Shown here piece by piece: positions 47,901-55,160 of a stretch of DNA of 64,000 bases. The stretch comes from Panulirus ornatus (taxonomy: Eukaryota > Arthropoda > Malacostraca > Decapoda > Palinuridae): NCBI RefSeq assembly GCF_036320965.1, contig NC_092249.1, positions 6,834,114-6,898,113 on the forward strand, given 5' to 3'. Numbering within the stretch: the first letter of the stretch is position 1; the number at the start of each line of letters is the position of its first letter. Made by a program: the position numbers and the translations under genes. The notes under the pieces were generated by a model that saw only the letters and a list, made by a program, of their open reading frames with translations, did not search any database and was not told the origin of the DNA.

Positions 47901-50651
47901 AACTTGCCTCCCACACCATATATTCTTAATACCTTCCACAGAGCATCTCTATCAACTCTATCATATGCCTTCTCCAGATCCATAAATGCTACATACAAAT
48001 CCATTTGCTTTTCTAAGTATTTCTCACATACATTCTTCAAAGCAAACACCTGATCCACACATCCTCTACCACTTCTGAAACCACACTGCTCTTCCCCAAT
48101 CTGATGCTCTGTACATGCCTTCACCCTCTCAATCAATACCCTCCCATACAATTTGCCAGGAATACTCAACAAACTTATACCTCTGTAATTTGAGCACTCA
48201 CTCTTATCCCCTTTGCCTTTGTACAATGGCACTATGCACGCATTCCGCCAATCCTCAGGCACCTCACCATGAGTCATACATACATTAAATAACCTTACCA
48301 ACCAGTCAACAATACAGTCACCCCCTTTTTTTAATAAATTCCACTGCAATACCATCCAAACCTGCTGCCTTGCCGGCTTTCATCTTCCGCAAAGCTTTTA
48401 CTACCTCTTCTCTGTTTACCAACTCATTTTCCCTAACCCTCGCACTTTGCACACCACCTCGACCAAAACACCCTATATCTGCCACTCTATCATCAAACAC
48501 ATTCAACAAACCTTCAAAATACTCACTCCATCTCCTTCTCACATCACCACTACTTGTTATCACCTCCCCATTTGCGCCCTTCACTGAAGTTCCCATTTGC
48601 TCCCTTGTCTTACGCACTTTATTTACCTCCTTCCAGAACATTTTTTTATTCTCCCTAAAATTTAATGATACTCTCTCACCCCAACTCTCATTTGCCCTTT
48701 TTTTCACCTCTTGCACCTTTCTCTTGACCTCCTGTCTCTTTCTTTTATACATCTCCCACTCAATTTCATTTTTTCCCTGCAAAAATTGTCCAAATGCCTC
48801 TCTCTTCTCTTTCACTAATACTCTTACTTCTTCATCCCACCACTCACTACCCTTTCTAATCAACCCACCTCCCACTCTTCTCATGCCACAAGCATCTTTT
48901 GCGCAATCCATCACTGATTCCCTAAATACATCCCATTCCTCCCCCACTCACCTTACTTCCATTGTTCTCACCTTTTTCCATTCTGTACTCATAACCATGA
49001 GAGCAAATGTGGCCTTACTTTGTCTGTTCCTTGTGCTATCCTGCTAATGCAGAAAACTGTGATCAAGCATGAAAGAAACAATAATAATAAATGAGATGAT
49101 TTGATCAAGAAAGTAATAAAAGGGCAAGAGGGAAGTGTGGTACTAAGAAAGTGTGGGTGTGTTGAATCGGTTTAGAAATATAGAAAGAATATGTGCGATT
49201 AGGAGGTATATTATCAGTACTACATGCCTGAGTATTGGGAGGGTCAGTATGGCTAAGTAAAGAGCCAGCACTTCAGTGGTTGTCAAGTTGCACTCCTCTT
49301 TACTTTCTGCCTCACCCACACATGTACTGCTGGAATTCTGTCCACAAACATACAATCTCTCGTCATCATAATACTTGACAAAACTTAACTCGCTCAACAA
49401 CTCTAGATTTTTCCTGCAGTGTGTGCTATGCACTAGCCTTGCCTTTTGGCAAAATGATAAGAGGAATAGATAAAAGTAGTAGGTAGGAACATTAGACAGG
49501 AGCAGTAGGGAGAAACAGCAGGTAAGATTATCAAGCACGATCATTAGATAAAAGTAAAAGGCTGGTACATGAGGAAGACACATTAGGAAGTAGTAGTTGG
49601 TAGGAACATTATGTAGGAGCTTATAAAAACACTGCGTTAAAGTTGTCCTCTGCCAATTGCCTGTTAAGGGTGACACTGGAGTTCACAAGTCTTTTACAGT
49701 GGCCACCCTCTTGGTGAGGTCCTAAAGGGAACAAGCATCAAGAAAGAGACAAATACATACAGAATATGAGGAAAGGTTGACAAAGTGGATTTATGTGTCA
49801 CAAATGGAGGGAACAAGGATAATGGGGAGACCAAACTGGAGATAGGAAGATAGAGTGAAAAGGATTGTGAGCAATCTGTACTGAATATGCAGGAAGGTGA
49901 AAGGAATGCAAGGGATAGAGTGAATTGGAACAATGTGGTATACTGATGTCAATGGACCCAAACCAGGGTATGTGAGGCATCCAGGGTAAACAAAGAAGGG
50001 CTTGTTAGGACTGGTTGTGGCTAGGGAGCCATGGTTTTGCTGCTTTACAAATGACAGTGGATGTGAGCAGATTTGGCCTTTCTCCATCTGTTCCTGCTGC
50101 TACCTTGCTAAGGTAGGAAACAGCAATCAAGTATGAAAAAAGTTAATAATAATATCAAGGCAGTATTACCCTACTCTGCCAGCATAAAGTTACACTATGA
50201 GCGGTTAAAGTAATCTTCACAGAAGCTGAATTACTGTCAAGAGTTGAAAAGGAGTACGATCTCATTAAGGCACTTCTCACTTCAAAGAAATACATAATTT
50301 CCCTGCTACTGATTGTAGAAAACACTTAAAATGCAAAAGACCATAAGAGGGATCCTTGGGTTACATAATTAATCAAACTGATTATTAAGGTTGTCAGTGA
50401 GAAGTCACTGCTAATTCATAAAAATAGGTTAAATCTTTGAGTTAAATGTTGAAAAAATCACTCTCTCTCTAAAACACAAAATCTCTAGGGCTTCTTAGGA
50501 GTGTCAATACCTGAACTCCTAGCTTAATCTGTTGTTTTTCAAATTTCTTTAGCAGTGTAAACCTTGTTGACAGCTCTATAAAGATATTACAACTTTCAAT
50601 AAACTTACATGATGAAGCAGCTCAGGCTTTCGAAGTTCCCCAAGAATGTAC
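23808..50651 (-). CDS. GSS: glutathione synthetase, 3' eight coding exons (5' exons missing)
   Basis: Eight exons in transcript order (50651-50609, 44550-44477, 40410-40246, 38013-37860, 33148-33044, 32010-31897, 27607-27450, 23934-23808) join in phase to encode the last 312 residues of eukaryotic glutathione synthetase. This cytosolic ATP-grasp enzyme adds glycine to gamma-glutamylcysteine, normally as a homodimer. Landmarks: [33 protein letters not shown], the glycine-rich ATP loop [26 protein letters not shown], and the C-terminal lid [13 protein letters not shown]. Human GSS has 474 residues, so about 160 N-terminal residues are missing and lie beyond 50.65 kb or outside the window. The exons are small and spread over 27 kb of repeat-filled introns, but every splice site is GT-AG and no stop or frameshift interrupts the reading frame. 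Confidence 0.95.
24150..25372 (+). pseudogene. old RTE-like copy interrupted by element X
   Basis: The first part (24150-24252) matches the [17 protein letters not shown] region of the RT. The match resumes at 24858 with the GREESDWFS-equivalent region and runs through a degraded catalytic box to the VDVLEMKC segment. The gap is a 605-bp insertion with a target duplication (next entry). It stops abruptly at about 25372, where an opposite-strand copy begins. Confidence 0.82.
24253..24857 (+). mobile_element. dispersed element X, copy 2, with 11-bp target duplication
   Basis: The insertion is bounded by perfect AGAGCAAATGG repeats (24242-24252 and 24858-24868) and splits an RTE copy. The body contains CTTCAGTGGTGGTCACGTTG, CACAAACATGCAATCTCTTC, TTTTTGGCAAAATGG and short degenerate repeats with AACATTAGAC. 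It ends with AAGGGAACAGGCATCAGAGA followed by a GATA-like simple tail. No terminal inverted repeats or ORF were seen. A SINE-like retroposon is the best guess; it is not a family I can name. Confidence 0.85.
25373..27190 (-). pseudogene. old RTE-like copy, RT and linker
   Basis: Minus-strand pieces encode [58 protein letters not shown] and [20 protein letters not shown], in the order expected for the RTE RT. Several frameshifts and stops. The upstream linker continues to a (TCTA)n tract at 27190-27213. Confidence 0.85.
27190..27213. repeat. (TCTA)n microsatellite
   Basis: Six TCTA units at the 5' boundary of the minus-strand RTE copy. Confidence 0.9.
27308..27409. repeat. 52-bp tandem duplication in GSS intron
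   Basis: ATACCCTACTCATCTAC starts at 27308 and again at 27360; the units differ by one base (ATTACGG/ATTATGG). It is 40 bp from the donor of the 27450-27607 exon. Confidence 0.93.
27450..27607 (-). CDS. GSS: glutathione synthetase exon (SELGIFG)
   Basis: Acceptor TTTTTAG, donor GTATGT; 158 nt, phase 0 in, two bases out. It encodes [20 protein letters not shown], then NYLVRP and [14 protein letters not shown], typical of the C-terminal third of the enzyme. Confidence 0.96.
28555..28770 (+). pseudogene. CR1/Jockey-type RT C-terminal remnant
   Basis: Broken frames give [15 protein letters not shown], a KEPKR-like segment, [11 protein letters not shown] and GVTSSQPF. This resembles the conserved LEYAxxVWSPHLKK ... 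RLxxLxLxxLExRRxRGDLI tail found after the RT in CR1/Jockey-like LINEs. Low identity and stops indicate great age. Confidence 0.5.
28995..29150 (+). repeat. dispersed repeat Y, copy 1
   Basis: Shares TAAAGAACTTCTCACTCCAA, TCCCCTGCTACTGG and GGGTCCTGGAGTAACACTAG with copies at 32465-32615 (reverse), 46545-46675 and 50245-50350. The nature of the family is unknown. Confidence 0.6.
29151..30149. other. GSS intron, unannotated
   Basis: A/T-rich. No repeat family or coding segment was recognised. Confidence 0.5.
30150..30870 (+). pseudogene. old RTE-like copy with 3' tail
   Basis: Begins in the region before the catalytic box (AGTCAGTTGTTGTTCACTGA) and continues through [20 protein letters not shown] and the VEMKCLRT segment. 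A deletion follows, then a degraded 3' tail ending CAATCAAGTAT. Frameshifted. Confidence 0.8.
30890..31075 (-). mobile_element. tRNA-derived SINE copy (minus)
   Basis: The reverse complement carries ACATTCATGGGCTG, AGCTGTTCATCCACC, GTTGGTCGATGAAATGGGTA and CCTCAGGCTAA, the same body as the copies at 4.75 and 54.35 kb. The tRNA-like head is degraded. Confidence 0.65.
31561..31676. repeat. 58-bp tandem duplication in GSS intron
   Basis: ATACTGTGTTAA begins at 31564 and 31622; the two 58-bp units are almost identical and include ATATATGATGCATGCAAATG. Confidence 0.92.
31897..32010 (-). CDS. GSS: glutathione synthetase exon (ATP loop QREGGGNN)
   Basis: Acceptor CAACCAG, donor GTAAAT; 114 nt, phase 0 at both ends. 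It encodes [18 protein letters not shown] followed by [20 protein letters not shown], the glycine-rich nucleotide-binding loop of the ATP-grasp fold. All three loop glycines are present. Confidence 0.97.
32465..32615 (-). repeat. dispersed repeat Y, copy 2 (minus)
   Basis: The reverse complement has CTTTTCCCTGCTACTAGAAG, GGAGCTTGTGG and GGGGATCCTAGGTAAAACTA, aligning with the other three copies of family Y. A minus-strand open frame here is incidental. Confidence 0.55.
33044..33148 (-). CDS. GSS: glutathione synthetase exon (VQQE...YSLDL)
   Basis: Acceptor TTTTCCAG, donor GTAAGT; 105 nt, phase 0 at both ends. It encodes [20 protein letters not shown] and [10 protein letters not shown]. The intron immediately upstream contains an RTE insertion starting only 34 bp from the acceptor. 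Confidence 0.96.
33191..34108 (+). mobile_element. 5'-truncated young RTE copy with target-site duplication
   Basis: Starts within the RT just after the catalytic box (GAGAAACTGCAGAAGCTGGT) and keeps an open frame through [18 protein letters not shown], the C-terminal [17 protein letters not shown] segment and [11 protein letters not shown] to a stop. It then has the short 3' UTR, CGCTACCTCGC and a poly(A) tail of about 20. ACTTTATGT lies at both ends (33182-33190 and 34109-34117), the signature of target-primed insertion. It is in the opposite orientation to GSS. Confidence 0.95.
34480..34700 (-). repeat. 97-bp tandem duplication derived from RTE 3' UTR
   Basis: GGAACAGACC starts at 34500 and 34597. 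Both units contain CTCACATCCATTCTAGCTGT, the minus-strand equivalent of the RTE long 3' UTR, so the duplication arose inside an old retrotransposon fragment. Confidence 0.8.
34889..34934. repeat. (GTAA)n microsatellite
   Basis: Interrupted GTAA/AGTA tetranucleotide repeats just before a SINE fragment. Confidence 0.8.
34973..35155 (+). mobile_element. 5'-truncated SINE copy (LINE-tailed family)
   Basis: Carries GTCGTAGAAGGCGACTAAAA, CTGGAAATCCTCCCC, a TTCCAAAAGAGGGAACAGAG-type block and the 3' end ACGCTACCTCACTAACGTGGG followed by an A-run. Same family as the palindrome arms at 17.4-17.85 kb and the copy at 61.26 kb. Confidence 0.88.
35160..35410 (+). pseudogene. old RTE C-terminal fragment
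   Basis: [23 protein letters not shown] and [12 protein letters not shown] correspond to the [23 protein letters not shown] and [11 protein letters not shown] segments of the young copies, followed by the TGTGCTGTCAAT 3' UTR start. Degenerate. Confidence 0.65.
35490..36964 (+). mobile_element. internally deleted Tigger (pogo) DNA transposon
   Basis: Begins CAGGTTGAGCATCCCTAATC and ends with the inverted equivalent AAGAGATACTCAACCTG, with TA following the right end as expected for pogo-type TA insertion. Inside, a frame at about 35690-35990 encodes [29 protein letters not shown] and (after a stop) [15 protein letters not shown] with MTLEETFEK. This matches the C-terminal tail of Tigger transposases. 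The DDE domain is missing. The right subterminal region (AAACTTTGTTTCATGCACAA) also fits the Tigger non-coding end. Confidence 0.85.
37860..38013 (-). CDS. GSS: glutathione synthetase exon ([11 protein letters not shown])
   Basis: Acceptor ATTAACAG (chosen because it alone restores phase and family length; the earlier AGs give stops), donor GTAAGA; 154 nt. It completes an Ile codon, then encodes [35 protein letters not shown] and YQLAGTKK. Confidence 0.96.
38014..40245 (-). other. GSS intron, largely unannotated
   Basis: A/T-rich. A short RTE 3'-UTR-like remnant (GTGAGTAGGTGTGGCCTTTC to CAATCAAGTATGAGG) lies at about 39590-39690 on the plus strand. Nothing else was recognised. Confidence 0.5.
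40246..40410 (-). CDS. GSS: glutathione synthetase exon ([11 protein letters not shown])
   Basis: Acceptor TTTTCAG, donor GTAAGA; 165 nt. After completing a Lys codon it encodes [37 protein letters not shown] and DDKRLM, typical of arthropod glutathione synthetases. Confidence 0.96.
41085..41990 (+). mobile_element. 5'-truncated RTE copy with long 3' UTR
   Basis: Starts at the [18 protein letters not shown] region and continues through CEAWAIDRV, the [16 protein letters not shown] segment (then a stop) and [10 protein letters not shown]. The 3' UTR contains the extra module GTTCTGTGGGGCCTGGATG to CATACATTGAGATGTATAGG that is absent from the 33 and 57 kb copies. It ends CGTTACCTCGCTAAAGCGGG and an A-rich tail. 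Intermediate age. Confidence 0.88.
42060..42725. repeat. three imperfect about 200-bp tandem units
   Basis: ACTGAAAT/ACTGAAAC, TATTACATTTCCATGAATG, TCAAGCACAGT and AATTTTTTG-type blocks recur at about 42200, 42410 and 42600. The first 40 bp (CCATATTTTATGGCATATAA) resemble the terminus of a DNA transposon; this is only suggestive. Confidence 0.55.
43468..43695 (+). pseudogene. pogo-like transposase N-terminal (Brinker-type HTH) remnant
   Basis: One frame reads [31 protein letters not shown]; after a 1-base shift it continues [39 protein letters not shown]. This is the FKLxVIxYAExxxNxxAxREFxVxEKxVRxWR ... RGKxxxWPxLE pattern of the Brinker-like DNA-binding domain in POGK-type pogo transposases. 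A frameshift and stops show a dead copy. Confidence 0.7.
44477..44550 (-). CDS. GSS: glutathione synthetase exon (74 nt)
   Basis: Acceptor TTTTCACAG, donor GTAAGT; encodes [20 protein letters not shown] and YSCPK, matching the segment before AVILF. It leaves two bases that complete a Lys codon with the next exon. A longer minus-strand open frame here (44521-44285) is in another frame and spurious. Confidence 0.94.
44551..45185 (-). other. GSS intron, unannotated
   Basis: A/T-rich. No feature recognised. Confidence 0.5.
45186..46310 (-). pseudogene. old RTE-like copy with 3' UTR
   Basis: The minus strand has pieces of the RT and C-terminal region ([45 protein letters not shown]-like) and, at the low-coordinate end, the long 3' UTR (CACTCATCTCTAGCTGTCAT). 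A second 3'-tail fragment (GCATTAGCGACACAGC) follows at 46223-46310. Many stops. Confidence 0.82.
46545..46675 (+). repeat. dispersed repeat Y, copy 3
   Basis: AATGCAGTCTCATCAGAGAA, CTTTTCACTTCAAAGGAATC, AGCCTTGGAGCTACAGGAGC and GGGGTCCTGGAG align with the copies at 29.0, 32.5 and 50.3 kb. The RTE copy beginning at 46684 is inserted at its end. Confidence 0.6.
46684..48990 (-). mobile_element. longest young RTE copy: linker, RT, C-terminal domain
   Basis: The minus strand encodes first a basic linker (frame 48947-48318: [40 protein letters not shown]), then in another frame (to 46925) the full reverse transcriptase: [48 protein letters not shown], the catalytic [21 protein letters not shown], and the C-terminal [18 protein letters not shown] region. 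The two frames are separated by one extra A in an A-run near 48330, the only clear lesion in the RT. The endonuclease domain upstream is missing, so the copy is 5'-truncated. The 3' end is the short UTR and a poly(A) tail (T-run at 46685-46710). Confidence 0.93.
48991..49193 (+). pseudogene. RTE 3' tail plus start of an interrupted RTE fragment
   Basis: 49000-49075 is an RTE-type 3' tail (GTGGCCTTACTTTGTCTGTT to GATCAAGCATG plus AATAATAAT). 49085-49193 matches the [19 protein letters not shown] region, then jumps to the ERM segment, where element X is inserted. Confidence 0.65.
49194..49761 (+). mobile_element. dispersed element X, copy 3, with target duplication
   Basis: 568 bp bounded by AGAATATG (49186-49193 and 49762-49769), inserted in an RTE C-terminal fragment that resumes at 49770 (AGGAAAGGTTGACAAAGTGG). 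The interior aligns with copy 2: CACTTCAGTGGTTGTCAAGT, CACAAACATACAATCTCT, CCTTTTGGCAAAATGA, AACATTAGACAGGAGCAGTA and AAAGGGAACAAGCATCAAGA, then a short A-rich repeat tail. The minus-strand open frame across it has no recognised similarity. Confidence 0.85.
49770..50145 (+). pseudogene. RTE C-terminal fragment resumed after element X
   Basis: Continues [24 protein letters not shown] sequence, then the 3' UTR (GTATACTGATGTCAATGGAC) through GCTACCTTGCTAAGGTAGGA and CAATCAAGTATGAAA. Degenerate. Confidence 0.78.
50245..50350 (+). repeat. dispersed repeat Y, copy 4
   Basis: ACGATCTCATTAAGGCACTT, CTCACTTCAAAGAAATACAT and TTTCCCTGCTACTGATTG align with the other Y copies. Confidence 0.6.
50609..50651 (-). 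CDS. GSS: glutathione synthetase exon (43 nt, most 5' found)
   Basis: A very short exon: acceptor TTTATAAAG, donor GTAAGT. With two bases from the missing upstream exon, its first G completes a codon (probably Arg); it then encodes [14 protein letters not shown]. The following exon begins LPEND in phase 0, matching the family. The acceptor has a poor pyrimidine tract. Confidence 0.88.
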
Positions 50652-53600
50652 CTTTATAAATTGATGAAGAAATAATTATCAATAATATTGACATTATTGC
50701 AGTTTGAATTAGAGAACTCTGTAAGAACTTTAATGATGAAAATATAAATGCTTTACCTAATTTCCTTCACTGCATACAAATACTAGTTCTCTGGAACTAC
50801 TTTTAAGCATATTTGTCAATGAAATGTAGACACATATTTATACTTGTTTGAGCTTGTAATTTTTATATTCATATTTTCTTTAAAATTCATCTGAATGAAA
50901 ACCTTTATATTGAGGGAAACTGTTTCATATGCTTATCTACTTTATCACATGAAAAAACTGCCCCTAAAATAAGTCCCTTACACAACATGAAATATTTCAT
51001 CATATAAATAATATAAGTATATCAAAAACATAAAAAACAACTGCTAATGCACCACAGACTCAATATTAGTTATCGGCACAATACACCAGATGAGAATTAG
51101 AACCAACAAAATGATACGATTAAAAGTTAAATATGCTTGCTATGACTTACACTGGTCTTTCATCATGCATCTATACACCGGAATTTACGAGGAAAATGTC
51201 CTGGCATCTACATAATCTACACATGCACATATGAATGTATACTTACACATCATTCCATGCACATATCTTATGTACTATGGGTCTGGAATGGAAAGCCAAA
51301 AAGAAGAATGGAAGCGATGAAGATCCAAGGAAAAATGAATAATTGATTGACTGATGACTACATAAGAAATGAATATCAAACAAAATAAAAATATATAGGA
51401 AAACTGAGAGGAAACAAAGCATACAAGATATGCAAGAGAGAGAAAATCAAAAGAAAAGTCCATTTTCAAAGCAACAGAGCAGATGACTGTCATAAAAGTA
51501 CACAAGAAAAAGGACCAAGTCATGAAAAAGGAAGGAATATACAAGCAAAAGAAGAAAAACAAGGAAGAGTGAGGTGCACTGTGAACATATTTCTTGGAAA
51601 GCATTGCTATTAGAAAAGTACTGAGAGACTATAAACTACTTTTACTCCTGGGTGCAATGGATTTCAAACTAAACACTACCTCTCCTGTCATCTCAACAGG
51701 GATGGTAAGCATGCCTGCAATGTCACTGAATTATAGCAAGTGACAGTAATAGTGTCATTAGTGGCTTCTCATGTTACCATACAAGGAGAGCAGGGTCTCA
51801 TTTTTCGCACGTTTGTCATGTTGTTCCCGACCAAAAAGGTAAAAGTAATTTACAGTCTGACTGTACATCACAGCGATATAAATATGTTTTAATAACATGC
51901 ATGCTGAAACATAACTGCAATTGGACTAACTCCCTGTGCTCACCCCTTAGCTCAAATCTGAGGTTTTATGATGAATGAGCAGTTTAAAAGCAAAATTCTA
52001 CATTAAAAAAACTATAACAGACCAGTATCCAAAGCAGATAATTCAAGGGCCAGGGTATGCAGAACAAACTCTTATCATTTGTAACAGTATTAGGTAAAGG
52101 GTGATGCATGAACAGCATTGATAAGAATTCATTTTAGAAGGTGCATGAGGAGGGTGAAGTGCAAAAACCATGTTCTATGTCTAAGAGTCAAAATGTAAGC
52201 CAGAGAGGGAGGATAATTCTTAAATATTCAGTATAATAAAGTAAGAAAATAAAAAACAAGAGGCCCACAAGATAAATTCGAATAAATCTTAAATATTTTA
52301 ATTTCATCGGAAATGTGTAAATATAGGTTTAGTTGCATTAAGAAATGAAATGATAAGGTAAATGGGAAAATGAAGTAGCCAATATTAGATGCAAGGAGAC
52401 AAGTTTATAAAGATAAAAAATTAGTGTTAAAGAAAAATGGAAACACAATAAAGAAAATTATTTACTAGCTCCTACTTCATATGAATGAAAAAAAGTGTAT
52501 CTGAAAGGAATGTCCTTTATCACAAAGAAAAAATGAATAGATATTTCTCATCAAGTAAATGGAAGCAAAGAGATTACAATATTTGATGAGCAAAATGGTG
52601 AGGGTGATATTTAGGAGAGAAACAAAGTAAAAAGACCATCATAAGTTTGAACTATGTATTACACACACTTCATATGGATATCAATTTACGTGAAAGTATA
52701 CATGGTAGAGCGAGTCAGAAGTATTTACCAATTCTTACTTGAGTATTTGTATACTAAAGAAGCAACTGGTCTCCCAATTGAAATGAGATTTGAAAGGAGA
52801 AATATCTGATCACAGAATAACACAGAAATTTGAAATGTGTTATAGTTAACTGATAATAGCATCCACATATGAACAGTCAAACCATAAAGGAGATGGAAGT
52901 TTTTAAAAATATACGAAAGTAATGTTATGAGATATGGTGACATTCAAGTAATGTTAAAAGCTGACTCCATGGTAAATGAGAATAAGGTATATATAAGATC
53001 AGAGATATCAAGATACATCAATTTGGATGCAACAAGTGAGGAGCATGGATGAGAAAGTGCAGAATGAGAGAAAAAAAGGACAACATGGAGGAAAGTGATG
53101 GTGCAAAGAGCAATAATGAAGGAGAGGACTTAAGCATGCCAGATTGGTTTTGCTAAATGAGCACAAAAGTCACCAAATTAAGCAACTTTCAGGGTCCTTT
53201 CTGCAACATGTCACATCTTGAATTTCAAAGTCATTGACTTTTTCAGTGGATGTTTATATAATATAGGTACATATATAGCAGACTTGTCCCAAGATCAATG
53301 AAAGGTTTTTTTACCAACTTGCTGTGAGTACAAAATATCTATGGAAATATGCAAAGAATAATTCCTTCCTTTGATAAACCAGTAGAGTTAAACTTCCAGT
53401 GTCTCTAAAGATGATCCTTTCTGGTGGGCTGCAGCCAACTCCTCAGCCTCATATTTTGTTGTGTGTGGCACAACTAACTGATAATGGCACCCACATATGA
53501 AGTCATTCCATAAAAGATGGGAATCTCCCCTACAATCAAAAATAACTTGCTCAAACCATCAGATAAAAACAAATCTAAAGCATACTGTACGATTTACTAA

Positions 53601-54330
53601 TGCGAACTGAATGCCAAATTTAGTGTTTTATGCAAACATGCTCAGTCACATGAACATTATAAAGCATCTGACATATTCATCAGCTTGCGTCAGTACAAAA
53701 AATATCCCATTTCAGATATGTAAGACAAATAAACCCATGCTGCAAAAGCAGCAGACAGGCATTTAGTGCTCTTTATTGCTGAACATCGTCCATTCCTTAC
53801 CAAAGACCATCTCATTAAAAGCCTGTAAAAAGGAATTTAGTGATAGCAAAGCAGTGCTAAATTTAGGGATGCATCAAACAAAATGCAAAGAAGTAATCAA
53901 TCAATGTCCTAGCACCTCATATTTTGAATAGTATGCAAAACATCAGTTATGGGAAATGTACGTAATTTAATCAATAAATGAGTCTACAGGTTTATCTGGC
54001 AAGAAAATGATCAGTGTGGCTGTGCATCACTTAATTACAAACTTTATTATACTAGCCTGGCAGCCACAAGCAATTTATAATCATGATTTGAATCAAATAC
54101 TTTTTACAAGTCCCTAGCTCACTTTGGCAGCTAACATGCTATCAACACAATTAAGAAAATCTTGGCTATCTTAATTCTACCAAAATACAACATGAATGCT
54201 CAAATCCTCCACAAAATCAATATGTGTAACATATCAACTAAATTCAATAATTCATATCCAGTGAAAACAGTAATTAACTTAGGCCCCCAGGAGATTCATG
54301 TCTTAGGTGGTTGAGCTGTGGATGATAAAT
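50652..54330. other. repeat-poor A/T-rich region, no exon recognised
   Basis: If the GSS gene continues, this is its intron. The plus strand from 51280 to 53120 is strongly purine-rich. A segment at about 52840-52900 resembles 53465-53525 (AACTGATAATAGCATCCACA and AACTGATAATGGCACCCACA), a dispersed duplication. No conserved glutathione synthetase N-terminal motif was found. Confidence 0.45.
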
Positions 54331-54339
54331 CTAGAAATG

Positions 54340-54520
54340 ACAGCAATCCACAGTGTTGTGGTTAGTGTTCCTCACTGTGAAACATTCACGGGCCAACCAG
54401 GGTCAAGTGCATAGTTTCAAAGGCTGGTTATGTCAGTCAGTCCATAGTAAGTCTAGCTGTTCATCCACCCTTAGGGGTTGGTCAATAAAATGGGTATCTG
54501 GCTGGCTTAGGCTAGAGTAT
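54340..54520 (+). mobile_element. tRNA-derived SINE copy
   Basis: The head has TGTGGTTAGTGTTCCTCACT (A-box-like) and GGTCAAGTGC at the B-box position. The body has AGCTGTTCATCCACCCTTAG, GGTTGGTCAATAAAATGGGT and CTGGCTTAGGCTA. Same family as the copies at 4.75 and 30.9 kb. A Tigger-like element begins just after its end. Confidence 0.72.
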
Positions 54521-54533
54521 ATACAGATGTTTC

Positions 54534-55160
54534 CCAACTTACAACCTATGTGACTTACAACCATCCATATATATATGACTGGAAAAAAAGTAAATTAAAA
54601 ATATACCTAAACATAAAAATCAAGCTTGGTCATATGTCCACCTGTGCTAATGGCTGCATGCATAAGACAGTGAATGTCAGGAGATCCCGACATATGTACA
54701 TCAAAGCATCTCTCAGTTCTCCCTCTCAGTTATCATTCAGTAAGCGGGTGTCATTCAAGTGAATCTAACTTATTTTCATGCTGGATTAAACCATTTCTGT
54801 AGATGACGAGCAAGAGGGAAAATCTATCACATGTTGATAAATCTGGCAAGAAGCCAAGGAAGACAATCAATTTAAAATTGAAAATGAAGGTAATCACCCA
54901 ATATGAGAGAGGAAAAAATGTTAATGTGATTGCACATGATCTACAGTTGTCCCATCGATAGTCTGCACAATTCTAAAGGACAAAGAAAAAAATATGTAAA
55001 ACAGTGAAAGGCTCAGCAAGTATGAAGTCTATGATAATAACAAAGCGATGAGGGCCCATCCATGAAATGGAAAAGTTGTTGATGCTGTAGATGGAAGATC
55101 AAATTAAAAAACATGTACCACTAAGCTTACTAATAATTCAGGCAAAGACAAACAGGCTTG
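54534..55160 (+). pseudogene. Tigger-like (pogo) element 5' end and transposase N-terminus
   Basis: Starts CAGATGTTTCCCAACTTACA directly after a TA dinucleotide. An ATG at 54803 opens TSKRENLSHVDKSGKKPRK, LKLKMKVITQYERGKNVNVI, AHDLQLSHR* ... then, after stops, MEKLLMLWMEDQIKKHVPLS and LLIIQAKTNR. This is the psq/CENP-B-type HTH pair of Tigger transposases. It is broken by stops and cut off by a reverse-strand LINE fragment at about 55160. No right terminus was found. Confidence 0.78.

Noticed and set aside
45386..48000. Plus-strand Ser/His/Pro-rich ORFs opposite RTE copies (also at 58-62 kb)
   Set aside because: Antisense shadows of the RT coding region, recurring with every RTE copy.
49143..49676. 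177-codon minus-strand ORF
   Set aside because: Lies wholly within element X and is not conserved in the sister copies.
53760..53830. Possible small minus-strand exon (AFNEMVF) between an AG and a GTAAGG
   Set aside because: No match to the missing GSS region and no other support.
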